Positions 49,339 through 57,550 of a DNA stretch of 64,000 bases are shown here, one piece after another. Origin of the DNA: Pseudonocardiaceae bacterium (GTDB taxonomy: Bacteria > Actinomycetota > Actinomycetes > Mycobacteriales > Pseudonocardiaceae); contig WHTH01000012.1 of NCBI GenBank assembly GCA_009377865.1, positions 18,711 to 82,710 on the forward strand, written 5' to 3'. The position numbers and the translations under genes were made by a program. The notes beneath the pieces are model-generated. The model saw only the letters and a list, made by a program, of their open reading frames with translations. It was not told the DNA's origin and ran no database searches. Within the stretch, counting starts at the first letter, position 1, and each line of letters opens with the position of its first letter.

Positions 49339-49361
49339 GAGAACACGATGGATCGCGTCCG

Positions 49362-49433
49362 CTGGGGTACCAGGACTCGAACCTAGACTAACTGAACCAG
49401 AATCAGTCGTGCTGCCGATTACACCATACCCCA
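49362..49433 (-). tRNA. tRNA-Gln (anticodon CTG)
   Basis: A 72-nt cloverleaf on the minus strand. Acceptor TGGGGTA/TACCCCA, anticodon stem-loop GACTGATTCTGGTTCAGT with CTG, T-loop GGTTCGAGTCC. Reads CAG. 23 nt upstream of tRNA-Glu on the same strand, so probably one transcript. The nearby GluRS may also charge this tRNA with Glu if the GatCAB route is used. Confidence 0.93.
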
Positions 49434-49561
49434 CTGACATTCCGGCTCCGCCACGCCCGGCTTCCAGCCGGACACCACCTCGAGCCGCGCCGGGTCATGA
49501 TGTTATCCGATGCTCCGGAGCGGCTTCCACCCGCCCGACTGCCGACCCGCACCGCCACCGC

Positions 49562-50317
49562 TCAGCAGGCACCGCCATCGAGTCGGGTGATCAGACCCGG
49601 CAGTTCGGACAGCCCGGAGATCACCGCGACCCGGCGCTGCCCGGACGTCGGGCCACACCGGGAGCGGTCCAGCCACACGCCGTGCAGCCCGGCGGCGTGC
49701 GCGCCCTCGGCGTCCAGGTCGAGCCGGTCACCGACGTGAACCGCCTGTCCAACCCGTACGCCGAGCGCCGCACATGCCGCGTGGAAGATCCCCGCGGCGG
49801 GCTTCGCCACGCCGACCTCCCCGGAGATGACCACCGCGTCAAAGGCGGCGTCGATCCCCAGCACGCGCAGCTTGCCGCGCTGGTGCTGTCCGGCGGCGTT
49901 GGTCACTGCCGCCAGCCGGAGCCCACCGTCGCGGAGCGCTTGCAGGCAGGGCAGCGCGTCGTCGAAGAGCTGCCAAGCGCGCTGAACGGCAGCCATCCGC
50001 CGTTCCTCGCGGGCCACCACCTCACCGTCGTCGAGGACCTCGCCCCGGATCGCGAAGAACTCCTTGGTGCGCTGCCGGCGCATCGTGTCGAAATCGATCT
50101 CGCCGGAGGTGAACCTCGGGTAGAAGCGCTCGGTCACCGCGCACCAGTCCGCCCAGGCGTCGTCGGCGCCGAGCAGCGCTCGCAGGCCTGCCCTCGTCGA
50201 GTTGGCGTAGTCGACCAGCGTGTCGTCGACGTCGAGACACACCCCGCTGATCGAGGGCGCGACACGGCGGTCGTGACGGACGGCAGCGGGCGTCGGCGCG
50301 ACGATAGCGAGGGTCAC
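49562..50317 (-). CDS. HAD-superfamily hydrolase
   Basis: A 251-aa haloacid dehalogenase-type phosphatase. Motif I VCLDVDDTLVDYANSTRAGL (DxD), motif II AAVTNAAGQH (Thr), motif III Lys in EVGVAKPAAGIF and motif IV HVGDRLDLDAEGA. The cap region follows motif I. The first 20 or so residues are not conserved, so the start may lie further in. The substrate is unknown. Between gltX and tRNA-Gln. Confidence 0.87.
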   Translation of the reverse strand: MTLAIVAPTPAAVRHDRRVAPSISGVCLDVDDTLVDYANSTRAGLRALLGADDAWADWCAVTERFYPRFTSGEIDFDTMRRQRTKEFFAIRGEVLDDGEVVAREERRMAAVQRAWQLFDDALPCLQALRDGGLRLAAVTNAAGQHQRGKLRVLGIDAAFDAVVISGEVGVAKPAAGIFHAACAALGVRVGQAVHVGDRLDLDAEGAHAAGLHGVWLDRSRCGPTSGQRRVAVISGLSELPGLITRLDGGAC

Positions 50318-50421
50318 CCGGTGCAGGCTAGAGCCGACAGGGGCGCGCCCGACTCTGCCGACAAGGTGATCCAGCGGCCGAATACGGGGTTATCAGTCGG
50401 TCACATCGTGATCAACGTCAC

Positions 50422-51909
50422 TCACGGTAGTACGCGGACGGCAGCGATTCTGTGCAGTGACCGCTGCCGGCCCAGCAGCTCCATCGACTCGTAGAGCGGC
50501 GGCGACACGGTTCGTCCGGTGACGGCGACCCGCACCGGTGCGAAGGCCTTGCGCGGATTGAGTCCCAGCCCGTCGACCAGCGCGGATTTCAGCGCTTGCT
50601 CGATCCCGGTTGCCGTCCACTCAACCTCCCGCTGGAGTGCGGCGTAGGCCGCTTCGAGCACCGGCGCCGCATCCGGCCCCAGCGCCTTGGCCGCGGAGTC
50701 GGGATCGACGGCGAACGACGCGTCGTCGGTGAGCAGGAAGCGCAGCATCTCCACCGCTTCGGAGAGCACCACACAGCGCTCCTGCACCATCGGTGCGATC
50801 GCCCGCACGGTCTCGAGGACCTCACCGGACGGCTCGACAGCGACGAGCCCCGCGGCCTGCAGGTGCGGCAGCACCCGTGTGACGAACTCCGCCGCGGTCA
50901 GCGACCGCAGGTGCACCGCATTGATCGCCTCGGCCTTGCGCAGGTCGAACCGGGCCGGGTTGGCACTGACCCGGGAGACGTCGAACGCCTCCACCATCTC
51001 GGCCGGGCTGAAGACGTCGCGGTCCTCGGCGATCGCCCACCCCAGCAGGGCGAGGTAGTTGAGCAGCCCTTCGGGCAGGAAGCCGCGGTCGCGGTGCACG
51101 AAAAGGTTCGACTCCGGGTGGCGCTTTGACAGCTTGCGGTTGCCCTCACCCATCACGAAGGGCAGGTGCCCGAAGGCGGGTGTCTGCTCGGCGACGCCGA
51201 TCCGCTGCAGCGCCGCGTAGAGCGCGAGCTGGCGGGGCGTGGACGGCAGCAGATCCTCGCCACGCAGCACGTGGGTGATTCGCATCAGCGCGTCGTCGAC
51301 CGGGTTGGTCAGCGTGTAGAGCGGCTGGCCATTGCCGCGGACCAGGACCGGGTCCGGCACGCTGCCCGCCTTGAAGCTGATCTCGCCACGTACCAGGTCG
51401 GCCCACCGCAACCCGGTGTCGGGCATCCGCAACCGCAGCACCGGCGCCCTGCCCTGAGCCCGCAGCACCTCGACCTGCTCGGGGGGTAGCTCGCGGTCGG
51501 CGTTGTCGTAGCCCAGCTTGGGGTCGCGGCCCGCCTCCCGGTGCCGCGCCTCGATCTCCTCCGGGCTGGAGAAGGATTCGTAGGCCTCACCCGCTTCCAG
51601 CAGCCGGCCGGCGACGTCGGTGTAGATCCCGCCGCGCTCGCTCTGCCGGTAGGGCCCGTACGGGCCACCGACCTCGGGGCCCTCGTCCCAGTCCAGGCCC
51701 AACCAGCGCAGCTCGTCGAGCAGCGCGTCGTAGGACCCTTCGGTGTCGCGAGCGGTGTCGGTGTCCTCGATGCGGAACACCAGCGATCCGCCGTGGTGGC
51801 GGGCGAAGGCCCAGTTGAACAGCGCGGTACGCATCAGACCGACGTGCGGCGTGCCGGTGGGCGACGGGCAGAAGCGGGCCCGGACGGGGAAGTCGGGAGC
51901 AGTGGCCAT
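50422..51909 (-). CDS. gltX: Glutamyl-tRNA synthetase
   Basis: Class I aminoacyl-tRNA synthetase. The HIGH-like motif is in [25 protein letters not shown] is in [14 protein letters not shown]. 495 aa with the C-terminal anticodon-binding helices. It lies upstream of the HAD gene and tRNA-Gln/tRNA-Glu and is divergent from the monooxygenase gene. Confidence 0.96.
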   Translation of the reverse strand: MATAPDFPVRARFCPSPTGTPHVGLMRTALFNWAFARHHGGSLVFRIEDTDTARDTEGSYDALLDELRWLGLDWDEGPEVGGPYGPYRQSERGGIYTDVAGRLLEAGEAYESFSSPEEIEARHREAGRDPKLGYDNADRELPPEQVEVLRAQGRAPVLRLRMPDTGLRWADLVRGEISFKAGSVPDPVLVRGNGQPLYTLTNPVDDALMRITHVLRGEDLLPSTPRQLALYAALQRIGVAEQTPAFGHLPFVMGEGNRKLSKRHPESNLFVHRDRGFLPEGLLNYLALLGWAIAEDRDVFSPAEMVEAFDVSRVSANPARFDLRKAEAINAVHLRSLTAAEFVTRVLPHLQAAGLVAVEPSGEVLETVRAIAPMVQERCVVLSEAVEMLRFLLTDDASFAVDPDSAAKALGPDAAPVLEAAYAALQREVEWTATGIEQALKSALVDGLGLNPRKAFAPVRVAVTGRTVSPPLYESMELLGRQRSLHRIAAVRVLP

Positions 51910-51968
51910 GTCGCCGGCAAGCCTATCGCCGCCACTTGACGTGCCCGGTTTTCGGGCGCATCATTTAT

Positions 51969-51982
51969 TCAACAAATGTTGA
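51969..51982. promoter_or_regulatory. Palindrome TCAAC-aaat-GTTGA in front of the monooxygenase gene
   Basis: A perfect 5-bp inverted repeat with an AT-rich centre, 16 nt before the start codon, in an otherwise GC-rich window. TTGACG at 51936-51941 and an AT-rich -10 zone (51961-51969, tcatttatt) precede it, so it lies at or near the transcription start. Such sites are typical operators of TetR or MarR regulators, but no regulator gene adjoins it. Confidence 0.5.
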
Positions 51983-51997
51983 GAAGGGGTGGGGGCA

Positions 51998-53254
51998 ATG
52001 CAGATGTCCCAGGAACGCACCACCTGCTCCGTCGTGGGCGGCGGCCCGGCCGGGATGGTGCTTGGGCTGCTGCTGGCGAGGGCAGGCGTGGCGGTGACCG
52101 TGCTGGAGAAGCACGGCGACTTCCTGCGCGACTTCCGCGGCGACACCGTGCACCCCTCCACGCTGACGCTGCTCGACGAGCTCGGTCTCGGCGAGGAGTT
52201 CGCCGAGGTGCCCCACCGGCTCGTGGAACGGGTGCAGGTGCAGACCGACGAGGGCGTGCTGCCGATCGGGGATTTCCGGCGGATCCCCGGCCCGCACAAG
52301 CACCTCGCGCTGGTGCCGCAGTGGGACTTCCTGGACCTGCTCGCCGACGCCGGTCGTGAGGAACCGTCCTTCACGCTGCGGATGCACACCGAGGTCACCG
52401 GCCTGCTCACCGACCGCGGCCGTGTCATCGGTGTCCGCTACCGGGCGCCCGACGGGAGCGACGGCGAGCTGCGGGCCGACCTGACGGTCGCCTGCGACGG
52501 ACGTCGCTCGGCACTGCGCGACGCGGCGGGGCTACGCGCCCGCTCGTTCGGGGTACCCATCGACGTGTGGTGGTTCCGGCTGCCCCGTCACGAGGGTGAC
52601 CCGGAAGGTGGCCTCGGCCGGTTCGGGTCCGGGCAGGGGATCGTGGTGATCGACCGCGGCGACTACTTCCAGACCGCCCTGCTGATCCGCAAGGGCACCG
52701 ACGCCGCGCTGCGCGCCGAGGGCATCGAGTCGTTCCGCCGCCGGGTCACGGCCATGCTGCCGTGGCTGGGTGACCGGGCGGCCACCGTCGCCTCGTTCGA
52801 CGACATCGCGCTGCTCGACGTGCGACTCGACCGGCTGCGCCGGTGGTTCACGCCCGGGCTGCTGTGCCTCGGGGACGCGGCGCACGCCATGTCCCCCGTC
52901 GGCGGGGTGGGGATCAACCTGGCGGTGCAGGACGCGGTGGCTGCGGCACGCCGGCTGGCCGGCCCGCTGCGCGACGGCACCGTCGGCCGCCGCGACCTCG
53001 CCCTGGTGCAGGCACGCCGCTGGCTGCCCACCACGGTGACCCAGACGGTGCAACGGGTGATCCACACCCAGGTGCTCGGCCGTGCGCTGCGCGGCGACAT
53101 CCCGCTGATCGGCAGCGGCGGCGGCCGGCTCCCGCTGCCCGTCCGGCTGCTACAGCGCTTCCCCGCGCTGCAGGCGATACCCGCGACCGCCGTGGGCATC
53201 GGATTGCTGCCCGAACACGCCCCCGACTTCGCCCGCCGGGCTCCGGCAGGCTGA
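51998..53254 (+). CDS. FAD-dependent monooxygenase (PheA/UbiH-like)
   Basis: A 418-aa flavoprotein hydroxylase. GxGxxG FAD fingerprint VVGGGPAGMVLGLLLARAG, DG motif (ADLTVACDGRRSALRD) and GD motif (LLCLGDAAHAMSPVGGVG). DTVHPSTLTLLDELGL and the C-terminal ring-like segment place it in the PF01494-type family. The substrate is unknown; the absence of a partner reductase fits a one-component enzyme. ATG 51998 is chosen among three close in-frame starts (51989, 51998, 52004). Confidence 0.9.
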   Translation: MQMSQERTTCSVVGGGPAGMVLGLLLARAGVAVTVLEKHGDFLRDFRGDTVHPSTLTLLDELGLGEEFAEVPHRLVERVQVQTDEGVLPIGDFRRIPGPHKHLALVPQWDFLDLLADAGREEPSFTLRMHTEVTGLLTDRGRVIGVRYRAPDGSDGELRADLTVACDGRRSALRDAAGLRARSFGVPIDVWWFRLPRHEGDPEGGLGRFGSGQGIVVIDRGDYFQTALLIRKGTDAALRAEGIESFRRRVTAMLPWLGDRAATVASFDDIALLDVRLDRLRRWFTPGLLCLGDAAHAMSPVGGVGINLAVQDAVAAARRLAGPLRDGTVGRRDLALVQARRWLPTTVTQTVQRVIHTQVLGRALRGDIPLIGSGGGRLPLPVRLLQRFPALQAIPATAVGIGLLPEHAPDFARRAPAG

Positions 53255-53263
53255 GCAGCGCGG

Positions 53264-53293
53264 TTGAAGTTTGCCCACGAGTTTGGCTAAACT
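53264..53293 (+). promoter_or_regulatory. Promoter with overlapping palindromic operator for the toxin-antitoxin pair
   Basis: TTGAAG (53264-53269), an 18-nt spacer and TAAACT (53288-53293) make a sigma-A-type promoter. The palindrome AGTTT-ggct-AAACT (53280-53293) covers the -10. GTG 53301 lies 7 nt after it, implying a leaderless mRNA. Antitoxin autorepression at such a site is the family pattern. Confidence 0.6.
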
Positions 53294-53300
53294 TGCGGCT

Positions 53301-53567
53301 GTGACAGCCCTACCGCTCGGAGATGCTCGGGATCGGCTTTCCGAGGTGGTCTCCGAGGTCGAACGCACCCACGACCGAATCACCATCACCCGTCACGGAC
53401 GGCCCACCGCCGTACTCATCTCGGCCGACGACCTCGCCGCACTCGAGGAAACGGCCGATATCCTTGCCACACCCGGCGCGGCCGAGGCTGTCCGCGAAGG
53501 TCTCGCCGACGCCGACTCGGGTCGCTTCGTCAGCAGCGAGCAGATCCGGAACGAATTCGGACGGTGA
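53301..53567 (+). CDS. Phd/YefM-family antitoxin
   Basis: An 88-aa protein (VTALPLGDARDRLSEVVSEV, then HDRITITRHGRPTAVLISAD). The N-terminal fold is the Phd/YefM DNA-binding and dimerisation domain; the acidic C-terminal tail (GAAEAVREGLADADSGRF...) should wrap the toxin. Start GTG 53301 fits the family start; the preceding in-frame codons are not family-like. The last 4 nt overlap the toxin start (GTGA). Confidence 0.88.
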   Translation: MTALPLGDARDRLSEVVSEVERTHDRITITRHGRPTAVLISADDLAALEETADILATPGAAEAVREGLADADSGRFVSSEQIRNEFGR

Positions 53568-53830
53568 CGGATCCCTACGAGGTACGGGTCACCGCACGTG
53601 CCGTCCGGGATATGCGTCAGCTTCCCGAGAAGATCGCGACCGCATGCGTCGAGTTCGTCTTCCGCCCGCTGGCCGTCGAACCGCATCGGCTCGGAAAACC
53701 ACTGACCGGCCAGCTGAAGGGTTTACGCTCGGCCCGCCGGGGCTCGTACCGCGTGATCTACCGGATCTCTGCCGACACCAGCGCCATCGAGATCGTCCAC
53801 ATCGACCACCGGTCCACCGTCTATCGGTGA
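53564..53830 (+). CDS. RelE-family mRNA interferase toxin
   Basis: An 88-aa ParE/RelE-fold protein: YEVRVTARAVRDMRQLPEKI, GKPLTGQLKGLRSARRGSYR, VIYRISADTSAIEIVHIDHR. The basic residues K, R and the terminal His-Arg-x-Tyr in HRSTVYR are the expected catalytic set. Members of this family cleave mRNA at the ribosomal A site. Translationally coupled to the antitoxin. The pair lies between a monooxygenase and the cimA operon. Confidence 0.88.
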   Translation: MTDPYEVRVTARAVRDMRQLPEKIATACVEFVFRPLAVEPHRLGKPLTGQLKGLRSARRGSYRVIYRISADTSAIEIVHIDHRSTVYR

Positions 53831-54030
53831 GCCGGCGCACCCTCGTTTCGCTCGAGCTCCAGCACACCGGACAAAGCTTCCGTCACTCCAGCACCGTCTC
53901 GATCAGTCTGTGAAGTCGGACCCCTGGACGTGAGCGAACGGTGCCGCGGCCGGTGGCGTGATGTCGACTCCCAGTAGGAGTCCCGCAACCACTCGATGCT
54001 CGTGATCAGCGTCGTCGGCCACCGGTGCCT

Positions 54031-54804
54031 TTACTTGCTGGTGACCGGATTGGACAGCGTCCCGATGCCCTCGACGGTCACCGACACCGTCTGCCCCTCG
54101 GCCATCGGCCCCACCCCGGCAGGGGTGCCGGTGAGGATCACGTCGCCGGGCAGCAGCGTCATCACCCGCGACACCCACTCGACCAGGGCGGGCACGTCGT
54201 GCAGCAGCAACGAGGTACGGGTGTCCTGCACGACCTTCCCGTCGAGCTCGGTGCGCAGGCCCGCGTCGCCGATGTCCACCGAGGTCTGCACCCACGGCCC
54301 GAGCGGGCAGAACGTGTCATGACCCTTGCCGCGCGTCCACTGCCCGTCGGCCTGCTGATGGTCCCGCGCGGTGACGTCGTTGGCCACCGTGGCGCCGAGC
54401 AGCACGCCCGCGGCTTGCGATGCCGGCACGTCCTTGCACGGCCGGCCGATCACCACCGCGAGCTCACCCTCGTAATCCACGCGGGACGAGCCGGTGGGAA
54501 GCTTGATCGCCACGTCGGGGCCCACCACGGCGGTGTTGGGCTTCAGGAACATCACCGGGTCGGCAGGAACCTCGCGCCCCATCTCGGCAGCGTGGTCCGC
54601 GTAGTTGCGGCCGATGCCGATGATCTTGGTGGGTAGGATCGGTGCCAGCAGCCGCGTATCGGCCAGTGGCCAGGTCCGCCCCGTGAAGTTCGGCGTGCCG
54701 AAGGGGTGCTCGGCGATCTCCGTCGCGGTCTCGGCACCGTCCGGCCCGGCCTCGACGGCGGCGAACGCGACTCCCTCCGGATGGGCGATCCTCGCGATGC
54801 GCAT
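54031..54804 (-). CDS. Fumarylacetoacetate hydrolase family protein (Rv2993c-like)
   Basis: A 257-aa metal-dependent C-C hydrolase or isomerase of the FAH family. IGIGRNYADHAAEMG, VDYEGELAVVIGRPC (metal Glu/Asp), ANDVTARDHQ and DVILTGTPAGVGPM are diagnostic. The substrate cannot be called. It begins 11 nt after the cimA stop on the same strand, so it probably shares the cimA transcript. The 200 bp between it and the toxin gene hold no recognisable gene. Confidence 0.87.
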   Translation of the reverse strand: MRIARIAHPEGVAFAAVEAGPDGAETATEIAEHPFGTPNFTGRTWPLADTRLLAPILPTKIIGIGRNYADHAAEMGREVPADPVMFLKPNTAVVGPDVAIKLPTGSSRVDYEGELAVVIGRPCKDVPASQAAGVLLGATVANDVTARDHQQADGQWTRGKGHDTFCPLGPWVQTSVDIGDAGLRTELDGKVVQDTRTSLLLHDVPALVEWVSRVMTLLPGDVILTGTPAGVGPMAEGQTVSVTVEGIGTLSNPVTSK

Positions 54805-54815
54805 GAGTCGCGACG

Positions 54816-56444
54816 CTACCGCGTGGCGCCGACTCGATCACCGTGGCGCAGCGCGGCGTAGGTCATCGCGTCGACCATCGCCAGCCAGGACGCCTCGACC
54901 ACGTTGCCGTGCACGCCGACGGTCGTCCACTCGCCCGTGCCGTCGGTGGTTTCGATGAGCACCCGGGTCACCGCGTCGGTGCCGTGCGCGCCGGGCAGGA
55001 TCCGCACCTTGTAGTCGGCCAGCTCCACCTGGTCCAGCCACGGAACGTGCGGGGCCAGCGCCTCGCGCAGCGCGGCGTCGAGCGCGTTGACCGGACCGTT
55101 GCCCTCCCCCGTTGCGATCACCCTGGTGCCCGCGACGTGCACCTTGACCGTCGCCTCGGCCACGACGTCACCGGCGGCGAGGTGATCGACAAGCACCCGG
55201 TAGGACTCCAGCGCGAACGGCGCCGCCGGTGGCTGCGGGTCCACCTCGGAGCGCAGCAGCAGCTCGAATGAGGCATCCGCGGCCTCGAAGGACCAGCCCT
55301 GCGATTCCAGGTCCTTGACCCGGTCGGTGACGACACCCACCTCGGCCGACCGGCCGGCCAGGTCCAGCCCGAGCTCGGTGCCCTTGAGCTCGACGCTGGC
55401 CCGGCCGGCCATCTCGGTGACCAGCACCCGCTGCGAGTTGCCGACCACCTCGGGGTCGAGGTGGTTGTACAGCTCGGGGTCGACCTTGATCGCACTCGCA
55501 TGCAACCCCGCCTTGTGGGCGAAGGCCGACGCCCCGACATAGGCCTGGTGGGAATCGGGGGCGAGGTTGGCGATCTCGGCGAGCGCGTGCGCGGTCCGGG
55601 TCAGCTCGGGCATCCCGGCGTCCGGGAGCACCGGCATCCCCAGCTTGGTGGCGAGGTTGGCCGTGACGGCGAACAGGTCGGCGTTGCCCGTGCGCTCGCC
55701 GTAGCCGTTGGCGGTGCACTGCACATGGCTGGCCCCGGCCTGCACCGCCGAGACCGAGTTCGCGACCGCGCAGCCGGTGTCGTCCTGGCAGTGGATTCCC
55801 ACCCGGAACCCGGTACGGGCGACCACCTCGGCGACCGTCTCGGCCAGTCCCAGCGGCAGCTGACCCCCGTTGGTGTCGCAGAGCACCGCCACATCGGCGC
55901 CCGCCGTCATCGCGGCCTCCAGCACCCGGAGCGCGCAGTCGGCGTCGTGGCCGTAGCCATCGAAGAAGTGCTCGGCATCGAGGAACACCCGCCGTCCCTC
56001 GGCGACGAGCAGTGCCACCGTGTCGGTGACCATCGCGCACGCCTCGTCGACTGACACCCGCAGCGCCCGCTCGATGTGGCGGCGATCGGACTTGGCGACC
56101 AGGGTCACCACCGGGGCGGCGGAATCGAGCAGCGCGCGCACCTGCGGGTCGTCGGCGGCGGCCAGCCCCGCACGCCGGGTGGACCCGAAGGCGACCAGCG
56201 CCGCGTGACGCAGCTCGAGCTCGCCGGCCGCAGCGCGGGCGAAGACCTCCGTGTCCTTGGGTAGCGCTCCCGGCCAGCCGCCCTCGACGAACCCCACGCC
56301 CAGGCCGTCGAGCAGCCGGGCGACGGCGAGCTTGTCGGCCACCGAATAGGAGATGCCCTCGCGCTGGGCGCCGTCGCGCAGTGTGGTGTCGTAGAGGTGG
56401 AATGCGTCACCGAGCGGCGTTGCAGCGGGGCTGGTGCGGGACAT
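54816..56444 (-). CDS. cimA: Citramalate synthase
   Basis: Condenses acetyl-CoA and pyruvate to (R)-citramalate, opening a threonine-independent route to isoleucine. HMGL-type TIM barrel: LYDTTLRDGAQREGISYSV, FLDAEHFFDGYG (Asp/His metal), IHCQDDTGCAVANSVSAV, GERTGNADLFAV and KAGLHASAI. The C-terminal LeuA-type dimer/regulatory domain fills the last 130 residues. 542 aa. ATG 56444 follows AGGAGCAGCCATCC. The similar enzyme isopropylmalate synthase is less likely: the length, the RDGAQREG motif and the short N-terminus favour CimA. Its leader holds an apparent isoleucine attenuator. Confidence 0.9.
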   Translation of the reverse strand: MSRTSPAATPLGDAFHLYDTTLRDGAQREGISYSVADKLAVARLLDGLGVGFVEGGWPGALPKDTEVFARAAAGELELRHAALVAFGSTRRAGLAAADDPQVRALLDSAAPVVTLVAKSDRRHIERALRVSVDEACAMVTDTVALLVAEGRRVFLDAEHFFDGYGHDADCALRVLEAAMTAGADVAVLCDTNGGQLPLGLAETVAEVVARTGFRVGIHCQDDTGCAVANSVSAVQAGASHVQCTANGYGERTGNADLFAVTANLATKLGMPVLPDAGMPELTRTAHALAEIANLAPDSHQAYVGASAFAHKAGLHASAIKVDPELYNHLDPEVVGNSQRVLVTEMAGRASVELKGTELGLDLAGRSAEVGVVTDRVKDLESQGWSFEAADASFELLLRSEVDPQPPAAPFALESYRVLVDHLAAGDVVAEATVKVHVAGTRVIATGEGNGPVNALDAALREALAPHVPWLDQVELADYKVRILPGAHGTDAVTRVLIETTDGTGEWTTVGVHGNVVEASWLAMVDAMTYAALRHGDRVGATR

Positions 56445-56512
56445 GGATGGCTGCTCCTGCTGAGGTTCGTCGTGGCCGAGGATCCGTGGCCGAAGGATCG
56501 GGTCGTGAACGC

Positions 56513-56543
56513 AAAAAGACCCCTCGCGGAGTGCGAGAGGTCT
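56513..56543 (-). terminator. Intrinsic terminator (attenuator) in the cimA leader
   Basis: On the minus strand AGACCTCTCGC pairs with GCGAGGGGTCT (11 bp, one G-U) across the loop actcc and is followed directly by TTTT. It lies 69-99 nt upstream of the cimA start, inside the leader, so it would stop transcription before the gene. Confidence 0.85.
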
Positions 56544-56578
56544 GCGCGCCGGGTGTGATGCTCGTCTACCCGGCGCGC
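56544..56578 (-). promoter_or_regulatory. Upstream hairpin of the cimA leader, possible pause or antiterminator element
   Basis: GCGCGCCGGGT pairs perfectly with ACCCGGCGCGC (11 bp, 13-nt loop) directly before the terminator. The leader peptide's stop codon lies across the end of its 5' arm. A ribosome stalled on the Ile codons or at the stop would change its folding and hence the terminator; the exact switching pairs are not determined. Confidence 0.65.
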
Positions 56579-56607
56579 CTGCCGATAATGATCGGTGCGT
56601 GCTGCAC
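56566..56607 (-). CDS. cimA leader peptide with three consecutive Ile codons
   Basis: A 13-codon frame from GTG 56607 to TAG 56566 reading V-Q-H-A-P-I-I-I-G-R-R-A-G. ATC-ATT-ATC gives three Ile in a row, unusual in such a GC-rich genome. It sits directly upstream of the hairpin and terminator of cimA, whose product makes isoleucine precursors. No strong ribosome-binding site is visible, so the mRNA may start at or near the GTG. Too short for ordinary gene finding; the call rests on content and place. Confidence 0.6.
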   Translation of the reverse strand: MQHAPIIIGRRAG

Positions 56608-56714
56608 GAAGCGCAGTCTGCCATACTCCGCAGCACGGAGGCTAGCCTGCGGTGACCCGGGCGGGTGATAGTGGACGGCTACGCTAACGGCTGGGCCGTC
56701 GCTGGCGAGATCAG

Positions 56715-56729
56715 AGCAGTTAGACTGCT
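56715..56729. promoter_or_regulatory. Palindrome AGCAGT-tag-ACTGCT over a possible -10 of the four-gene operon
   Basis: A perfect 6-bp inverted repeat with a 3-nt centre, 81 nt before the first gene of the plus-strand operon. TAGACT (56721-56726) inside it could be a -10 box; no convincing -35 was found. It is a candidate operator; the 365-bp gap 56,445-56,809 otherwise holds the divergent cimA leader. Confidence 0.45.
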
Positions 56730-56809
56730 GTCGGAGGTCGAACGTGATGTCGGCCTCCGTTCGGGGGCCGCGCGCGATGCGAGCCTACCCGCCAGGGCCG
56801 GAGGCGTTG

Positions 56810-57550
56810 ATGGCACGATCAACCGCGCGTCCCATTCTGATGGGAAGCGCCGCTCCGGCGATACGCTATGGGCTCTTTGCCCGGCTCGCCGACCGCCGCC
56901 ACGCCACTCGTGACGGCAAGGCCGGCCTCCCCACGGTCGGGAGCGAGGCGCCGCTGACCCCCACGTTCGAGGTGCTTCGTCAGACCTACGAGGACCGCCA
57001 GCACCACGAGCGCAAGCTCATCCGGTCGGACACCGCCGAGCTGCGCGGACGGGAGGCGGCGTTGGTTGCGCGCATCCACGAGACCGGCCAGGAGGCGATC
57101 GAGGTGGAGAAGCGCCTGGAGGCGATGCCCGAGCACCTCAGCCCTGCCGAGCTGGAGCAGCGCAACGGCGGCGAGGCCAACACAGACATGGCCGTCGTGC
57201 GGATGCGGCGCATCCGAGAGCACGACGCCCGGCGCAGTCCGCTGCTGTCCGCTGCGTGGCGGCTGCGCCAGCAGCTCCAGGAGCTGCGGATCGAGCTCGG
57301 CCAGACCCGTCGATCGATCCGCAACCGCGAGGTCATGGGCGCCCTCGAGGTCTCCCGACTGCACGCGCACACCATGCGCCGGATCGCAGCCTACGAGCGC
57401 CGACTCGTCCTGATCCATCCCGCCGGCGTCGAGCTCGTCTCCCAGCTGACACTGCACCATCCTCGGCTGCCGGACTGGGTCCGCAGCTTCGGAGACGGGC
57501 CGGAGCTCGACGGGTACGCCGACGGATACTCGGAGGAGCCACGCCGATGA
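56810..57550 (+). CDS. Coiled-coil protein of unknown function, first gene of a four-gene operon
   Basis: A 246-aa protein starting MARSTARPILMGSAAP, with GGAGG 6 nt before the ATG. The longer frame (open back to 56744) has no ribosome-binding site. Two helical, heptad-like, Arg/Glu/Leu/Gln-rich stretches (about residues 55-105 and 147-200) suggest a coiled coil that folds back. A short hydrophobic patch (residues 8-26) is too weak for a sure membrane helix. No domain recognised. Its last bases overlap the next gene (ATGA), which argues for a functional unit with the three genes downstream. Confidence 0.7.
   Translation: MARSTARPILMGSAAPAIRYGLFARLADRRHATRDGKAGLPTVGSEAPLTPTFEVLRQTYEDRQHHERKLIRSDTAELRGREAALVARIHETGQEAIEVEKRLEAMPEHLSPAELEQRNGGEANTDMAVVRMRRIREHDARRSPLLSAAWRLRQQLQELRIELGQTRRSIRNREVMGALEVSRLHAHTMRRIAAYERRLVLIHPAGVELVSQLTLHHPRLPDWVRSFGDGPELDGYADGYSEEPRR

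Noticed and set aside
53903..54295. Minus-strand frame overlapping the FAA hydrolase gene
   Set aside because: Arg/Gly/Ala-rich shadow of the FAH gene; no start signal.
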